From positions 9,887,135-9,951,134 of the forward strand of contig NC_135255.1 of assembly GCF_964204865.1 (NCBI RefSeq): 64,000 bases of DNA, written 5' to 3'. Of the stretch, positions 1 through 12,198 are shown piece after piece. The stretch's first letter is position 1; every line of letters begins with the position of its first letter. The position numbers and the translations under genes were made by a program. The notes under the pieces were generated by a model that worked only from the letters and a program-made list of their open reading frames with translations, did not search any database and was not told the origin of the DNA. The DNA comes from Styela clava (Eukaryota > Chordata > Ascidiacea > Stolidobranchia > Styelidae).

Positions 1-254
1 TTTGTCAACACTTGAATTTTTCTCCATCAGGCACAAAATCCCAATTTCAGAGTTTACGGCAAAAAAGCGCTCACGTGGGTAAAAGTACATGGTTTATGCC
101 CTTTTCGCCGCGCTAAATCTTGCATTATGATAATTTCCTAATTCGACGTGTACATGGAAAAACTAAATTGTTTGTGTGGCCCAGCTTGATGTCTGAAGTT
201 GGTTGCATATTCAACTGACAAAAATGTCGCACAGCCATGTTCTAGAACTCAGGG

Positions 255-1031
255 CAGGGTGGTCCAAACTGCGTCCCGCCGACACATTCCGTGCGGCCCG
301 CAGAACAGTTTTAGCGTACACTACTAAACCATCGGCAGATATTTGTATTAATTAGCAAAACATTTTTGGTTTATTTTTTAACTATTCCAACTGGGAATAG
401 TCCTTTTCCTAATCCCGATGTAGGGATTGATATTTGTTAAAATCACGAAATTTTATTTTTCATCTATAAAAGTCAAGACGGTGGCTAGATGGGAAAGACG
501 TCCTGTGATCAGTAGAGGCCAAAGCGAGATTGAATTGTCCTGTGCAGACAGGACCAAGCCGATGAGATGAGCTCGCGTCGCGCGATCCAATTTTTATATA
601 TATTTGGGTCCAAGGTCCAACTTAGACGAACTTGGTTGTTTTTTGACGGTAGCGCTAGGCCTGCACAAGCTACAAGTAATAAATTCATCATACAATAATT
701 ATAGAAAAAAAGGTGACCGAAGTAAACTGAGAGTAAACGTATTTCCTTGCCCACAACAAGAATATAATTTAAAGTGAAATTACAAAACCAAACACGAGAA
801 AAGATACCGAAAATACCACGATATTTCTCGGGAAGCAATTTTAAAATAATATTTATCTTCCTCAAAAAACGAATTAGAACTGTACACTCTCATTCTTAAA
901 TATAATTAGTATATAGTATATATATACTAAACTAGCGATGTTTTGATCACTTTTGGGTTTTCTCCGACTGAGGCCGCGAGTCCTCCTCAAAAGTTCTTGC
1001 GGCCCTTCAACCGCAACCTTGGACCACCCTG
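255..1031. mobile_element. Degenerate hAT-like non-autonomous element
   Basis: The left end reads CAGGGTGGTCCAAACT and the right end is its inverted counterpart (TTGGACCACCCTG). Both subterminal regions carry GC-rich CGGCCCGC-type sequence around an AT-rich centre, the usual composition of the many hAT MITEs in this window. The flanking 8-mers (247-254 and 1032-1039) do not match well, so the copy is old or has suffered end damage. No transposase reading frame is visible inside. Confidence 0.6.
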
Positions 1032-4000
1032 ATCTAGGTTATCTCACATAGGAAAATAAAACATAATTTTCTCACCATCGATTACGATCTTTTGCTTTTA
1101 ATAATCATCCTGAGCTGCAACTGGAGATCAATCTGTCAATAGGCACCCAAGCCAATACTGTACCTTCGGTGGCCTGAAAATGCATATTCTGATCAATTAA
1201 TGCATATTACTGACAAAATACACTTCACACAATAAAATAAGCATTTCTGTACTTGGAAACACAAAAACTCGAGATTCTAAAACTTAGCTTACTTTCATGC
1301 CTGGAGGCTCGCTATCTTGCTCATCTACTCAACACATTCTTTACTATACAAAATCATAAAAATATAGCATTCTTCAACCCTTGTGTAATATTCTAACAAT
1401 GCATTCAACCTCTTACATACAACTATAGCATGGAACTATGAAACTACACAACTGCATACAATTTATCGGTAATCTACAACATAATGAAGAAGACGTTAAA
1501 CATACATCTGAAAAATATGAAATTTGAAAATTGATCAGTATAAGAACGTAAAGTATCCACTATATTTTTATTGATAAATATTGTATTGTGCAAACAAAAA
1601 AGGCACATTGACTCAAAAATGCTTCAGCTAAACCAAAATATTATGTACATATGCAGCAGTAAAAATATGACATACGCCAAAGAAAAGCAATCAAATAAAA
1701 ACCTCCACAGAATTTAACACCAGATTACACAGACAATGAAATGTGAAGTGATGAAAGCTAAGGAACAACAACAGGAACATAAAAATATTCAGAAACACAA
1801 AATGCAAAAATAAAATGCTAAAATACGAGCTATTAATAGGACAAATAGTTGGTATGTTTATATTCAGTAAGAGTCCTACTGCTAGAAATTTTACTTTAGC
1901 ACATTACAAAAAAGAACAAATGCTTCTTTATTCATTAAATTGTCACAAGCATATAAATATTATAGCAAGCTTTACATTGCACTGCACGAGCATATTGCAC
2001 CTAAAATCAGCTACGCTTACCCAATATGCAAATCTTAGTTACAATAAAAATATTTAATTAGGGAAACCTAACTTGTCATAGATGTTAAATTCAATTAACA
2101 TAATTTCACCTAAAAATCTTAACAATGTTGGATGTATGCTTTATTCTTAGGCTGAAACATCACTTGCATACTTACTTCAAGACACATCAAAAAGGCACAG
2201 AAAAAGCAGAATCAATTTGCCTCAGGCGATAACAAGGGCCCATTTTTGAGTTACACAAAGCTAAATATGCACACGCACTAACAAAAAAGCGTGTTTAATT
2301 TACTTTACCAAATCTAAATGTCAAAATGAACACCACTATATTGGTCTCCGAAACATTACAATAAATTTACAGAATTATCCTTGAATAACCAGCCACATTT
2401 GCAACCTCTCAAAATGGTGACATAATAAAAATAATGATAGAGTTCATTTCAAAAATTGTACAATCAAATGCAATTTAATGTAATAGATCAATATATTAGT
2501 ACAGAAATTATATAAAATATATATTGAAAGCATTTAGGCCCAATATATTTAAATATATATACACGTATATATCAATCCCAGGTGCAGACAACCAGAACTA
2601 GAACACAGAGTAAGACATTATCAATCATTTTCTGTGGCTGGTATATGAAGGTAAGTTTCAGCAAGATGTTAACCTCATTTGCTGTCTTTTACCTTTCTTG
2701 GGATAAGCAAATCCTATCATATTTCAAATATTAACAGAATTCATTTTATAAATTCTACACTCTACAGTAAATTTCTATCAAAGATACAAAAATATACAAC
2801 TACAGAAATCATACATATTGAAACAGATTTAGTATCAACATAAGATGCACTTTGTACAATTTTCCTGTTTTTTCCAAATAAAGAAAATTAGGTACAGCGA
2901 GAAAATTCAAGATAGGTTAATGTATACACAATTCAAGTAGGTAAATATGGTCAGAAAAACTTCCGACCGTAACTGCAACACGCCAGTATTAAATTGGAAA
3001 GCCAAATCAAATTCGGAAAAAAAAATGTGAAAAAGAATGTTTGGTTCAGCAATTACGATAACTAAAAAGCTTCACAAATAGGTTCAAATATATATGCTTC
3101 CAGTCATACATCCAGGACTGGGAGCCATGCCATGTTTCCTAGCAGCCGAAGCTGGATCCAAGCTTATCATATCAAATGAAACTGAAGCTGAAGCCACCGG
3201 GAATTTTGGTGGCTTCCCCGCTTATATCAAATTTTAAAATTTCCTAATACGATAGAAATACCCCTTTCAGTTTATACTACTTTTCTTTCAAGTTTTAGTA
3301 CTTTAGTACTTCGAGTCCCACTGCTTTAAAACTGCATTTATGTTTCACGGTAGTCATACCAAAATACATCAATGGCTAGGGAGATGGAGCCAAAGCAACA
3401 GTTGAATATAGTGTGGCTCCAGAGCTTGAGCCAACACCAGTGTAACTCCAAACCATCCCTATGGTCCAGATATATCACCAAGAAAGATTGGGAGGTCTTA
3501 ATTAGATTCCCCACAACTGAGATCATGATATTTACTTCGTGAGACAAAAATGGAATTCTGCCATTTTTCCGATAAATGAAGTCACTCTAATATATTCGCT
3601 TTAAATGTAAACAAGATCGATAGATGGTTTAGATGTAACTGGACAACTGATTGGTCATGAAGAAAATGTGATAAAAAGTAAGAATAATATTTAATGAAAG
3701 ATATCCACATCATTTAGTCTTCTATGATAGCAAAAAAGGAAAAAAAAATGAGACATGGTTGAGGTGCTAGGCGAATAAAAAAAGAAAACTTCCATCAAAA
3801 TACATGAATAGAGAACGACAATCATATATTTGATTTCAGCTATCAGTAATAAATTATTTAATTATTATTTAAAACTTGTTTTTCATTAGACATTTCACGA
3901 TTGACAAAATGGGCAAAGTATCAATTTCAAGCTTTCCTAGGAAGCACTGGAATATATTTGAAAATGGTAGAATAAAAAAGAATTGGAAAATGTACTAAAC
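1032..4000. other. AT-rich stretch downstream of STIMATE, no certain gene
   Basis: No reading frame here resembles a known protein. On the minus strand the stretch lies directly 3' of STIMATE and probably holds its 3' UTR. It may also hold one tiny terminal exon (2313 down to 2295; see the finding on the STIMATE stop codon). A 9-bp perfect stem, GAAGCCACC at 3190-3198 pairing with GGTGGCTTC at 3208-3216, stands out from the AT-rich surroundings. It could be an RNA hairpin in the 3' UTR, but nothing in the sequence proves this. Confidence 0.4.
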
Positions 4001-7000
4001 TTACAGTCGTTTCACACTATTCGTAAGAAGCGTATACTTCTTTATAGCATTGTCTGAATTATCAGAATCTAAAGAATTCTCCTGACTATAAGATGGATTA
4101 CCATTAGATAGAACATCTTTGATACTGGAACCTCGAGGGATCTCTGTTTCCTCTTGAAGTAAAAGCAAAGTTTCATCATTTTCTCTTGTATCCAAATAAC
4201 TATCACCAGAATTTTTGCCATCTTTGACACTGGTTGATGATAATTTATGGTAACGGACTGCTGAGTTACGAGACCCACCTCTTTTGGTTCCAAACTCCTC
4301 ACCACTATCGAAACTGTCTGATCGCATAGCGATACTGTAAGACACTTTAATGTCTTTGTCTGAGCCTTTCGACCCAAGTGTTAATGTTTTATGAATGTCA
4401 GAAACTGAACTACCATAAAAACGTTTTGTTTTCCGCATTAGAAAGTTGTCGATAACCCAAAACATTATTGTGTTAACTAAAAATGGTATGACAAGCATTA
4501 CCAGAATAACTTCTACATGAGGGTCTTTTATCCAGCTAAGCATGTACTTCCTAACTTCCTGCCAAAAGCTTGGCATCACCATCAAGCCAACTAGTACCTG
4601 TAAATATATATATAACAATAAAAATACAATAACCCCTGACTATATTTCATAAATAACACTAAATTACAGTTGCTATCATGCAATGCAATGTTAAATAATA
4701 GTATAATATAGTAATAATAAAAATAGATTCTGTTCTGGTGAAGGGGAGGTTTGGATAAGTATAGGTTTTGATATCAATCTGAAAAGCTTATTGTATCACA
4801 AAAAAGTAGTGGGCTCATGAAACATGCTTGGTTCGGTTTGAAAGCAGCAAATATTGCAGGGAAAAATAAAATAAAATGGCAAATGCCTTACAATTCGGCA
4901 TTTGAATCCCACAGAATAATATAAAAGCTGTTAAGAGCAAGGTTAAACAGATATTTTTGTATAATACTACCAAAATAATCTATAACCTGTATCAATGAAT
5001 CATTTTAAGCAAATACACTTGGTTGGTTCAGTTCAAACCAAACACTTGATAACATTTCTTAGTAAAACAACACCATATTACAATAGTTTCCACTGGCCAC
5101 AGTGGTAAAAGGGTTATTAAACTCTAACATTGATTTCCCTGCTCAGCATAAAAAGCTACTTATTGAACCAACCCCATTGAATGGGTTTGAAAAGTATAAG
5201 TGCCAATGAGAAGTGGTCATAACAACACATTATTCATACATAACCATTCCCAGATTATTATGTATAATCTTTTGTGTTCCGGATGCCGTGATATTCACTT
5301 GTTGCCTACCGGTATAATGTTTTATTATAAATATTTAGCTTAAAACAAGGTATGAATTGTTTGCTTATTCATCAACCCTACTTTATGCTGCAATACGTCA
5401 TCATTGACACCTACTAAGGTCAAAATATCACAAAATAATAAAAATTGGAAGTTGACAAACATGTCATGTTTAAAAGGATTTTATTCCCTATATATTCAAA
5501 TTTCCTGTCTATTCTGGGTAAAAATAGATAGGCTATTTTGTCTAAATTGTCACTTAAGTGAAGCTTATATTATCTAAATTTACCATAGCTTTTCATTTCC
5601 GCAAAGGTATTTGTTATACATTCCAAATTTGTTATTTCAATCGTGATTAATTCAGCAGCGAAATTAACATATTTTCTTGATTATAAAAATGAGACAATGA
5701 AATTACCTTTTCAATGACCATCACAATGAGATAAAGAGCACACTGTCCAATCCATGCACTGCATTTTGGTGGATCCCCATATTCTCCAAAGTAAAGAGAT
5801 GTGCAATTGAAAGAACGAACAATGTACTTGATGAACTGCAAAATATATTTGCAAAAAAAAAATTACTAATAATAAACCTATTATGCCATTGAAAAATTTA
5901 AAATATACAGTAAATGATTGAGTGTTGAGTCACAAGATGAAATCGAAACAGGACTGAAATGTAACACAAATTTTGTTTTATTTACGCAATATTATTGTTT
6001 GATAACAGGTTAAGTTTTAAAAAGGACTAATCGGTAAAAATAAAAATTATTTCAATTGTGATACATAAGAGGACAAGACTAATAATAGTTACGAAACTTT
6101 GTAAAAAATTATTGTACTTTATTCTTTATTTTTATCAAAAAATTGATTTCTACTTTATATGGGAGCGCTAAAATTCCTTTCAAATTTAGCATGAAATTAT
6201 ACAAACATTTGTTTTATATTAATACTGTCTGAAATCAAAAACTATATTAGGTACTCGCTCCAACCTTTTGTTATTAGGTATCATGAGTCATGACTGACAA
6301 TGTAATTGTAATTGACATTAAAGGATAAATACTCACTTTCAAACCAAGGTAAATAAGCAGCAACCCAACTGTAGAATCAAGTATGAAGCTGATTAGATAC
6401 CAAGTGCATGGGTCATCAGCAGATAATGCATCAGCGAGAAAGACATTTGCAAAATGAATAAACAACGTTCCAAGTCCCTGTATATAAACAAGAATACTTT
6501 ACAGTGTTCAAAAAAGTAAGTTATGAATGAAAATAATAGGATGTAGATTTAGAGCGTGACAATAAATAATATTTATTTTTTGAATAGTCAAATTTCCCAT
6601 GCAATATGATATCATCTCTTTGGATAGCTATGATAGAATTTAGTTATAGCACAACGTTACATGAGTTTGTGTCCTATAGATATGATGAAACGAAAGTTCA
6701 AAAAACATTAAATGAATCATAGGACAAGCTTCGTTATATATCTGTATAAGAATAGGCATAGTAAAATATTAGTTGAAAGGAAATTGAGAATATAATATAC
6801 GATTTCTATGAAAATTATGGAAATAATTTGCCACTAGTTCTGACAGAAATTGAAATGAAAAACTTAATAGGAATAAGAATCAAGATGCCTTGGAATGGAA
6901 TTCTATTATTTAGGAAACAGAAAATCAAGAAGTGATTTATTGACTTTTTAATCCAGGAAGACCTAATGAATGGCCGTATTATTAAGGGTCACACTCACCA

Positions 7001-8782
7001 ATTCAACAAAATTTATCCAGGTAAATACTATTAATACTGGTGCTTTGATACTGCTATAAAAATTATACTTTCAATCATTGGGAAACAATGAATAATCACA
7101 ACATATTATAATCTATCCAATTCATGCAAAGTAAACCAAATCAACTATTTACGGGTGTCAAATTCGAAAAAAAAAAATTCCATTGAGTAAAAGTTTCCTT
7201 CTTCAAGCTTTAGAAAGTTTCCCTCACGTTACCAACTCGAATTGTTAAAAGTCAGTATACAAGACAACTCTTAATAATGAGTCAGTGGTTGCCAGCAACT
7301 CTTCTACCACTACTCTTCCCACTCTATTAAATAAAAAGGGTTCAGGACTCTACTTTAATCAAACTTAAATGTGCATGAAACAACAAAAAACAAAACATAA
7401 AACAGTACGAATTGTACGACAAAGTTCTCCGATTCCTAGAATAGCCCCACATTAAAAGACATCAATTGTAACAGTGAGTGCGAATCAATCCCTTCTGTAC
7501 TAGAAAGTGGGCCCTCATATCGGCAAACCAGGGATGCGCAATAAACTAAAAGCAGGTGCAATCTAAAAAAATCACCAGTGGATTCCTCAAAAAAAAAAAT
7601 CCGATTTACCGAAATAAAAAAATTTTACCGTAACATTTAAGAGTTTTAGCAAGACACCACAATTTTGGTTCCAAGACGGCCGGCCCACACACGTGGCGAT
7701 TTTAATCTAAATTATAATCGAAACAAGCATGGCGCGATCTGATGCATCTGCCGTTATGCCAGACGCCCTCATTCCAGAGACAAATAGAGAGTTTGATTTG
7801 TTGTGAACCAAATGTCAGGCCATCTTTGAGTCGGAGAACTGTGGCTTACCGTAAAAAGTTATTATGACAAACACCAACCTGTTTTGATGTATCAAAAAAC
7901 CATATTGTCCATGGTCTTCTTTGTTTTCTTGGTTCCCTCAACCTTTTGAGCATTAATGTGCTGAAGGCAATTGCACCAAGAATTCCCTGGAAAATATTAG
8001 AAAAATAAAAATACTCTTGTTCAAATGTTAGGAGACTGTTATGAACTTGGCAGAATCCAATTTGTTCAACATGTGTATTCCCTAAATTCTAATTATTACT
8101 TATCGATCTTAAGATCGGTAAGTATGTTGATAGGTATTTGTCTGTTTGTTTGTCTGTTAGATATACGCGATATCTCACGAAAGCGACAAATTTTACATGT
8201 GCATTCATCATAGTTCAGAACAGAAGCCTATTGATTTTCGATGAATTATGTCGTATAATTAGCGAGTTATTAATTAATTGATGATGGGACACACGGTGTC
8301 ACTATGGAGTAAGAGCGCTGTTTTGAGGAATCCTCTAACCTCCGATCGATAAGTCTTCGGTCTCCGACCGATATTCTAGTTATAAACTTGATACCTTTAA
8401 GGTTTCATCACCATACTGCCATACGTGAATATTTGCACCTCTTGCTTTAAAAAAATTTAAGCAGTCATTTATATAAAAAATTGAACTACGGTGGGTATAC
8501 AAAGGCTAGGTACAAATAACAAGTCAAATATCCGAATATACTGTTAAACTTTAAAAGATCACATTTGCCAAGATTACTACAATGAAAATCATATTCAGGT
8601 AAGCTATGTTATTGCCATAACAGTGGGCTATGTATCCTTAATTAACATATTCAGTAGATTTATTTTACTAAACTAACCTGAATAAGAATGCCAAAGTTAT
8701 CCATCAATTCCCCTCTCACACAATGAGTTGATGGTTCAATGTCATCCACGACATCACGTTCAACAAAACTGACTGAATCCAT
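4001..8782 (-). CDS. STIMATE: STIMATE / TMEM110 homologue (ER membrane regulator of store-operated calcium entry), 5 coding exons
   Basis: Exons on minus: 8782-8678, 7986-7879, 6477-6337, 5835-5707 and 4597-4001. All junctions are GT-AG and all exon boundaries fall between codons, giving 359 residues (human protein about 294). Family signatures in order: MDNFGILIQ, then [13 protein letters not shown] and [14 protein letters not shown] (residues 36-71), [12 protein letters not shown] and [11 protein letters not shown] (72-118), [20 protein letters not shown] (about 134-153), and [19 protein letters not shown] in exon 5. Hydrophobic segments match the multi-pass topology of the family. Vertebrate STIMATE is an ER protein that promotes the STIM1 conformational switch at ER-plasma membrane junctions; that role here is by homology. 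The cytosolic tail is longer than in human and Ser/Asp-rich. The stop codon (4003-4001) overlaps a GTAAGT donor, so the real C-terminus could be on another exon. Intron 1 holds a dispersed repeat. Confidence 0.9.
8085..8385. repeat. Dispersed repeat family D, copy 1 (in STIMATE intron 1)
   Basis: About 300 bp shared at high identity with 32545-32855. Both copies contain TTACTTATCG, TATGTTGATAGGTATTTGTC (or TGGGT), AGAAGCCTATTGA, GGTGTCACTATGGAGTAAG and CGATAAGTCTTCGGTCTC in the same order. Short inverted ends (ACTTATCGATxxTAAxATCGG near the start; CGATCGATAAGTCTTCGGTC near the end) suggest a MITE or SINE-like unit. No protein is encoded. Confidence 0.75.
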
Positions 8783-9600
8783 GTCGAATTTTTACAGGTG
8801 GATCAATTTCATATTAAAATTTATTTACAAAGAGTCTCAATACACTATAAAAAATATAAGTCAATTTACACACAGTAATTATGACACACAAATTTGAAAC
8901 AAGGAATACTGGAATAATAAACATCTTGACCAAGAATGACAATCCTCATTTTGAAGTCAAATAATACCTCAAAATGAAACTTCAAAAATAAAAATTATAG
9001 ACGACAGCATGATGAAATGAATGAATGATTAAGCAAGCTTTGGTCAGGAATTTAAATGTACTGAAGTTTCCAGACTGAATGCTATATTTCATATGGCAAA
9101 AAGCCATTGAGTCTTCTAAACTGGATTAAAAACCCATACTGTTGTACTGCATATAGCAAGACCAGCTGAAACAATATTACAAAAATCAATTCTCCTAGTT
9201 CTTAATAATTAAAAACCATAAATAAATAAACAATAAAATACCAGGGATTAACATTCAGACATTACACAAATGTCAAAAATCTGAAAGTTACCAGTACGTA
9301 CCAAATTCTGGTATTACTGTATTACAGTATTAATCAAATACCAAATATCAGAATATGCGGATGGCAGGATGGACAACCGATTAATTACCAGTTGTGCATC
9401 TCCTAGCATGGAATATTTGTACTCTGCTCTGAGAATTCAAAAATGATGTTATATACTAAGAGCATACAGGCATGAAACGAAAAGGTTTCAATCTCCTTTT
9501 CCCTTTTTTTTTTTTTTTTTTTTTTTAAAGGTCCACGTTGTGGATTCATAACAGTTTTGTTAAAATAAATAAATGATGAAAAAATAATAATCATAGAACA
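8783..9600. other. Intergenic, upstream of STIMATE; no gene seen
   Basis: This is the probable 5' UTR/promoter side of STIMATE. It is AT-rich with no convincing reading frame. A run of 23 T (9504-9526) may be the A-tail of a minus-strand retroinsertion whose body I cannot recognise. Confidence 0.4.
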
Positions 9601-9772
9601 TACCGTATTTATTCAATTATAACGCGCACTCGTGTATAACGCGCACCTTTAAATTTTGAATGAAAATTGGTATAAAATTCTTTTTTTTTATTTTTTCTCT
9701 ACTAACTACTGGTAAGCACATAAGGTAACAACTCACAGCATAAACAAACATTTATTAAAAGCACACAGTAAT

Positions 9773-9930
9773 TCAAAACTCTTCAAAATCGGATTCAGTC
9801 TCTGATTCACCAAACAACTGTTCGATTTCTGTTTGGGTTATGTTTAAATCAGTGTCCCAATCGGCGGGAACATCACTTTCAACCTCTGAATGCTGCCCTT
9901 TATGCAGAACGTTTTTGTCTTGCCATAATA
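9773..9930 (-). pseudogene. Remnant C-terminus of a pogo/Tigger-like transposase
   Basis: On the minus strand an open stretch of about 50 codons ends in the acidic tail SETESDFEEF followed by a stop at 9775-9773. It is preceded by DWDTDLNITQTEIEQLFG. Highly acidic tails ending in SDFxxF are common at the end of pogo/Tigger-type transposases, and the location just inside one inverted repeat of a TA-flanked element fits. The DDE catalytic core is absent. The family assignment rests on a short acidic motif and the element context, so it is moderate. Confidence 0.5.
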
Positions 9931-10000
9931 GATAATGGGTAATATATAATGGGTACCTACAGTACAGTACGATAATGGCAAATAAATATTCTCAACGCAG

Positions 10001-10117
10001 CGGGAATGTCAAACGCATGCTGAGCTGTCGCATGTGCGTGTGCTTGCACGAAATCGAACGCTTGCACGAATGTCAAACGCACGCTGAGCTGTAGCATGTG
10101 CGTGTGCTTGCACGAAA
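10001..10117. repeat. Two tandem copies of a 53-bp GC-rich unit, 64-bp period
   Basis: Units at 10001-10053 and 10065-10117 differ at two positions only. Each runs from GAATGTCAAACGC through GTGCGTGTGCTTGCACG to AAATCG. They lie inside the TA-flanked transposon and are far richer in CpG than the surroundings. Confidence 0.85.
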
Positions 10118-10292
10118 TCGTCCTGCATTGGAATGTGCATGCGCGAGCGCACGCACGTTTCAGATGTTTAAAACCACATTTTCAATACCGGTACCGGTAC
10201 CGCATTTCTCAGACCTCGTGTATAACGCGCAGCATTGATTTTTGCCTAAAATTCAGTTCAAAATTTTGCGCGTTATAATCGAATAAATACGG

Positions 10293-12198
10293 TAGTTACA
10301 TATAATCAACAAATCTTTTTTTTCCTTCTCCAGTTTGTAGTTTACTGCATTTCTTTACAGCTTTATGCATTTATGGAACCACAAAACTGCAAATTTCAGA
10401 AATTAAAGGTTACCTTAATCAGTATTCTCATTATTCAGTGATTCTGGTGACAAGACTTTAAAACACAGTACCGGTACCTCAAGATTCTATTCTACCGTCA
10501 GACCATAATGATTCTGAGCCAGCAACTAGTGGAAATCGTTGAACTGCCACTGACCAGAATATTTTCACAAATTGAAGGTTGCCAAACCAAAATACAGTGG
10601 TAGTGGTAAAACTGGTAACTTACATGTCACTCGCCTAACTGCTGAACTGCCTAACAGACTGAAAGTATTAAATTATTTCACACACACTCACACACAAAAC
10701 GGAGACAAATAAAAAAACACCAGAAATTAAGATGATCAAGTCTTCGATGACGACACCTCAGCATCAGGTATATATGGGCTTTGCTCAGCATTAGCGACTG
10801 AACGATCACGAGATGGAACTATAGAGCCAACGTATGCAGGTATACAAGGGCTTTGAATGTATGTATGACCAATGATGCCATTGGTATGACTTATCGGCAT
10901 GAACGATCAAACCGTAAATATATACTAATACCAAACCTCACCTCGGTGATCGTTTCGCAACATTGCTATTCTCGTTTTCGTTTGGGTTGTTGTTGTCGTT
11001 AAAAAAAATCCCTTTTTACGAAACTAAAGCACTATATGATTACACGGGAACGCTCTCATAAAACAATTTGTAGACACTTTCATATGATATTCGGTACAAT
11101 TCATTTAACATTTGGCTGAAATTGCGCTGGTGATTTGACCTTTTCGTCCATACATTTAAGCATCGTTCTTTGTTATAATGGAAGGATGCAAATGGGGCAT
11201 TTGTTTGTCTTTACGTATCATTTCAAATCTCCTTGATCTAGTGAGGTAATTTGAATTTCCCAAGAACGATTCTCTAGCCTAGCAGAACGAGAGTTTTTCT
11301 ATTTATCTCGTGGACAAGAAAGCAATCATATGGTCAACCACGTCCACTCATTTGTGTTGAGGAATATTAACTGGAATCGTTAGCAGGTAATATCACATAT
11401 GCACGATGATCCCCCGAACCAACGATGGGTAGTTTAGCAACTTCCTTGCACATAATTATTCTGATGACATTCAATCCCTTCCAATCCATCAGTGGTACCT
11501 TGGCAAACATGTTCCCGGCGGTAGCACAAAATTGACATTTGACTTATCGGCATGAACGATCAAACCGTCGGAGTCGGAGATATAGTATCTACTATGCAAC
11601 GCATATTTAACATATTTCACTGACCACTCGTACCTACCTGGAAAATTAAAATTGCAAAAAATTGCCAAACGCTAGATCAGGCATCCGTGAGATATGAATA
11701 AAGCCAAACATTGATAAAATTATTGGTGGAATATTTTGTGTGAACTAATTAAGGCAGATGCTAAATATTTTTCATTCTTTCAGTAAGTTGGTAAAACCTC
11801 ATAAGTCTTAAATTAGACTGTTTGTTTGTAGGCTACTGTTATTTAATATATTATCCCTCATCTTTTATTTTGAGTTTATTTTCATGTTATAACAATACAT
11901 TTGCGTGCACTTAAAATAACACAACCATATGCTGAGATAGACGCGTTCCAAATCTAACGCCACACACAATACAATAAATGGGGAAGTGACTAATTACGAT
12001 GACCTCAAACAAAACTCTTATCACCATCAAACGCCTCAATCCGCAGCCTTATCAGACAGATTTCGGACGCGCTAATTGGGATCTGCAGACACTTGCTCGT
12101 GCTGCATATTGTTTTGATTTCGACATAAATATATATAACATAGTATATATATAAAATGATCGAAGCTATTCAAACCTCACAGATTCATTTGAAGCTAA
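10293..12198. promoter_or_regulatory. Upstream region of the HAND-type bHLH gene, with a duplicated 29-bp motif
   Basis: No gene is visible. A 29-bp motif occurs twice without a mismatch, at 10887-10915 and 11540-11568, 653 bp apart and in the same direction; its core is TTATCGGCATGAACGATC. The core contains TTATC, the inverse of a GATA-factor site. A related GAACGATCA also occurs near 10782. Position 5' of a developmental transcription factor makes duplicated cis-regulatory modules possible, but a shared transposon fragment is an equally simple origin. Function is inference. Confidence 0.5.
12148..12156 (+). promoter_or_regulatory. TATA-like box of the bHLH gene
   Basis: TATATAAAA lies 43-51 bases before the ATG at 12199. 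Initiation about 30 bases downstream would give a 5' UTR of roughly 15-25 nt. The area is generally AT-rich (a second TATATATAA lies at about 12130), so the element is plausible rather than certain. Confidence 0.45.

Larger units (their letters stand above)
9603..10292. mobile_element. TA-flanked non-autonomous DNA transposon, probably pogo/Tc1-mariner superfamily
   Basis: Near-perfect terminal inverted repeats of about 27 bp, CCGTATTTATTCAATTATAA on the left and the inverse with one mismatch on the right, each continuing into ACGCGCA. Both ends sit on a TA dinucleotide (9601-9602 and 10293-10294), the target duplication of Tc1/mariner/pogo elements. The inside keeps a transposase-like C-terminal reading frame (see the pseudogene at 9773) and a tandem duplication at 10001-10117, so this is an internally deleted copy rather than a pure MITE. 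Confidence 0.85.

Noticed and set aside
509-865. 118-codon minus reading frame
   Set aside because: It lies wholly inside the degenerate hAT-like element 255-1031, has no recognisable motif and its composition follows the repeat.
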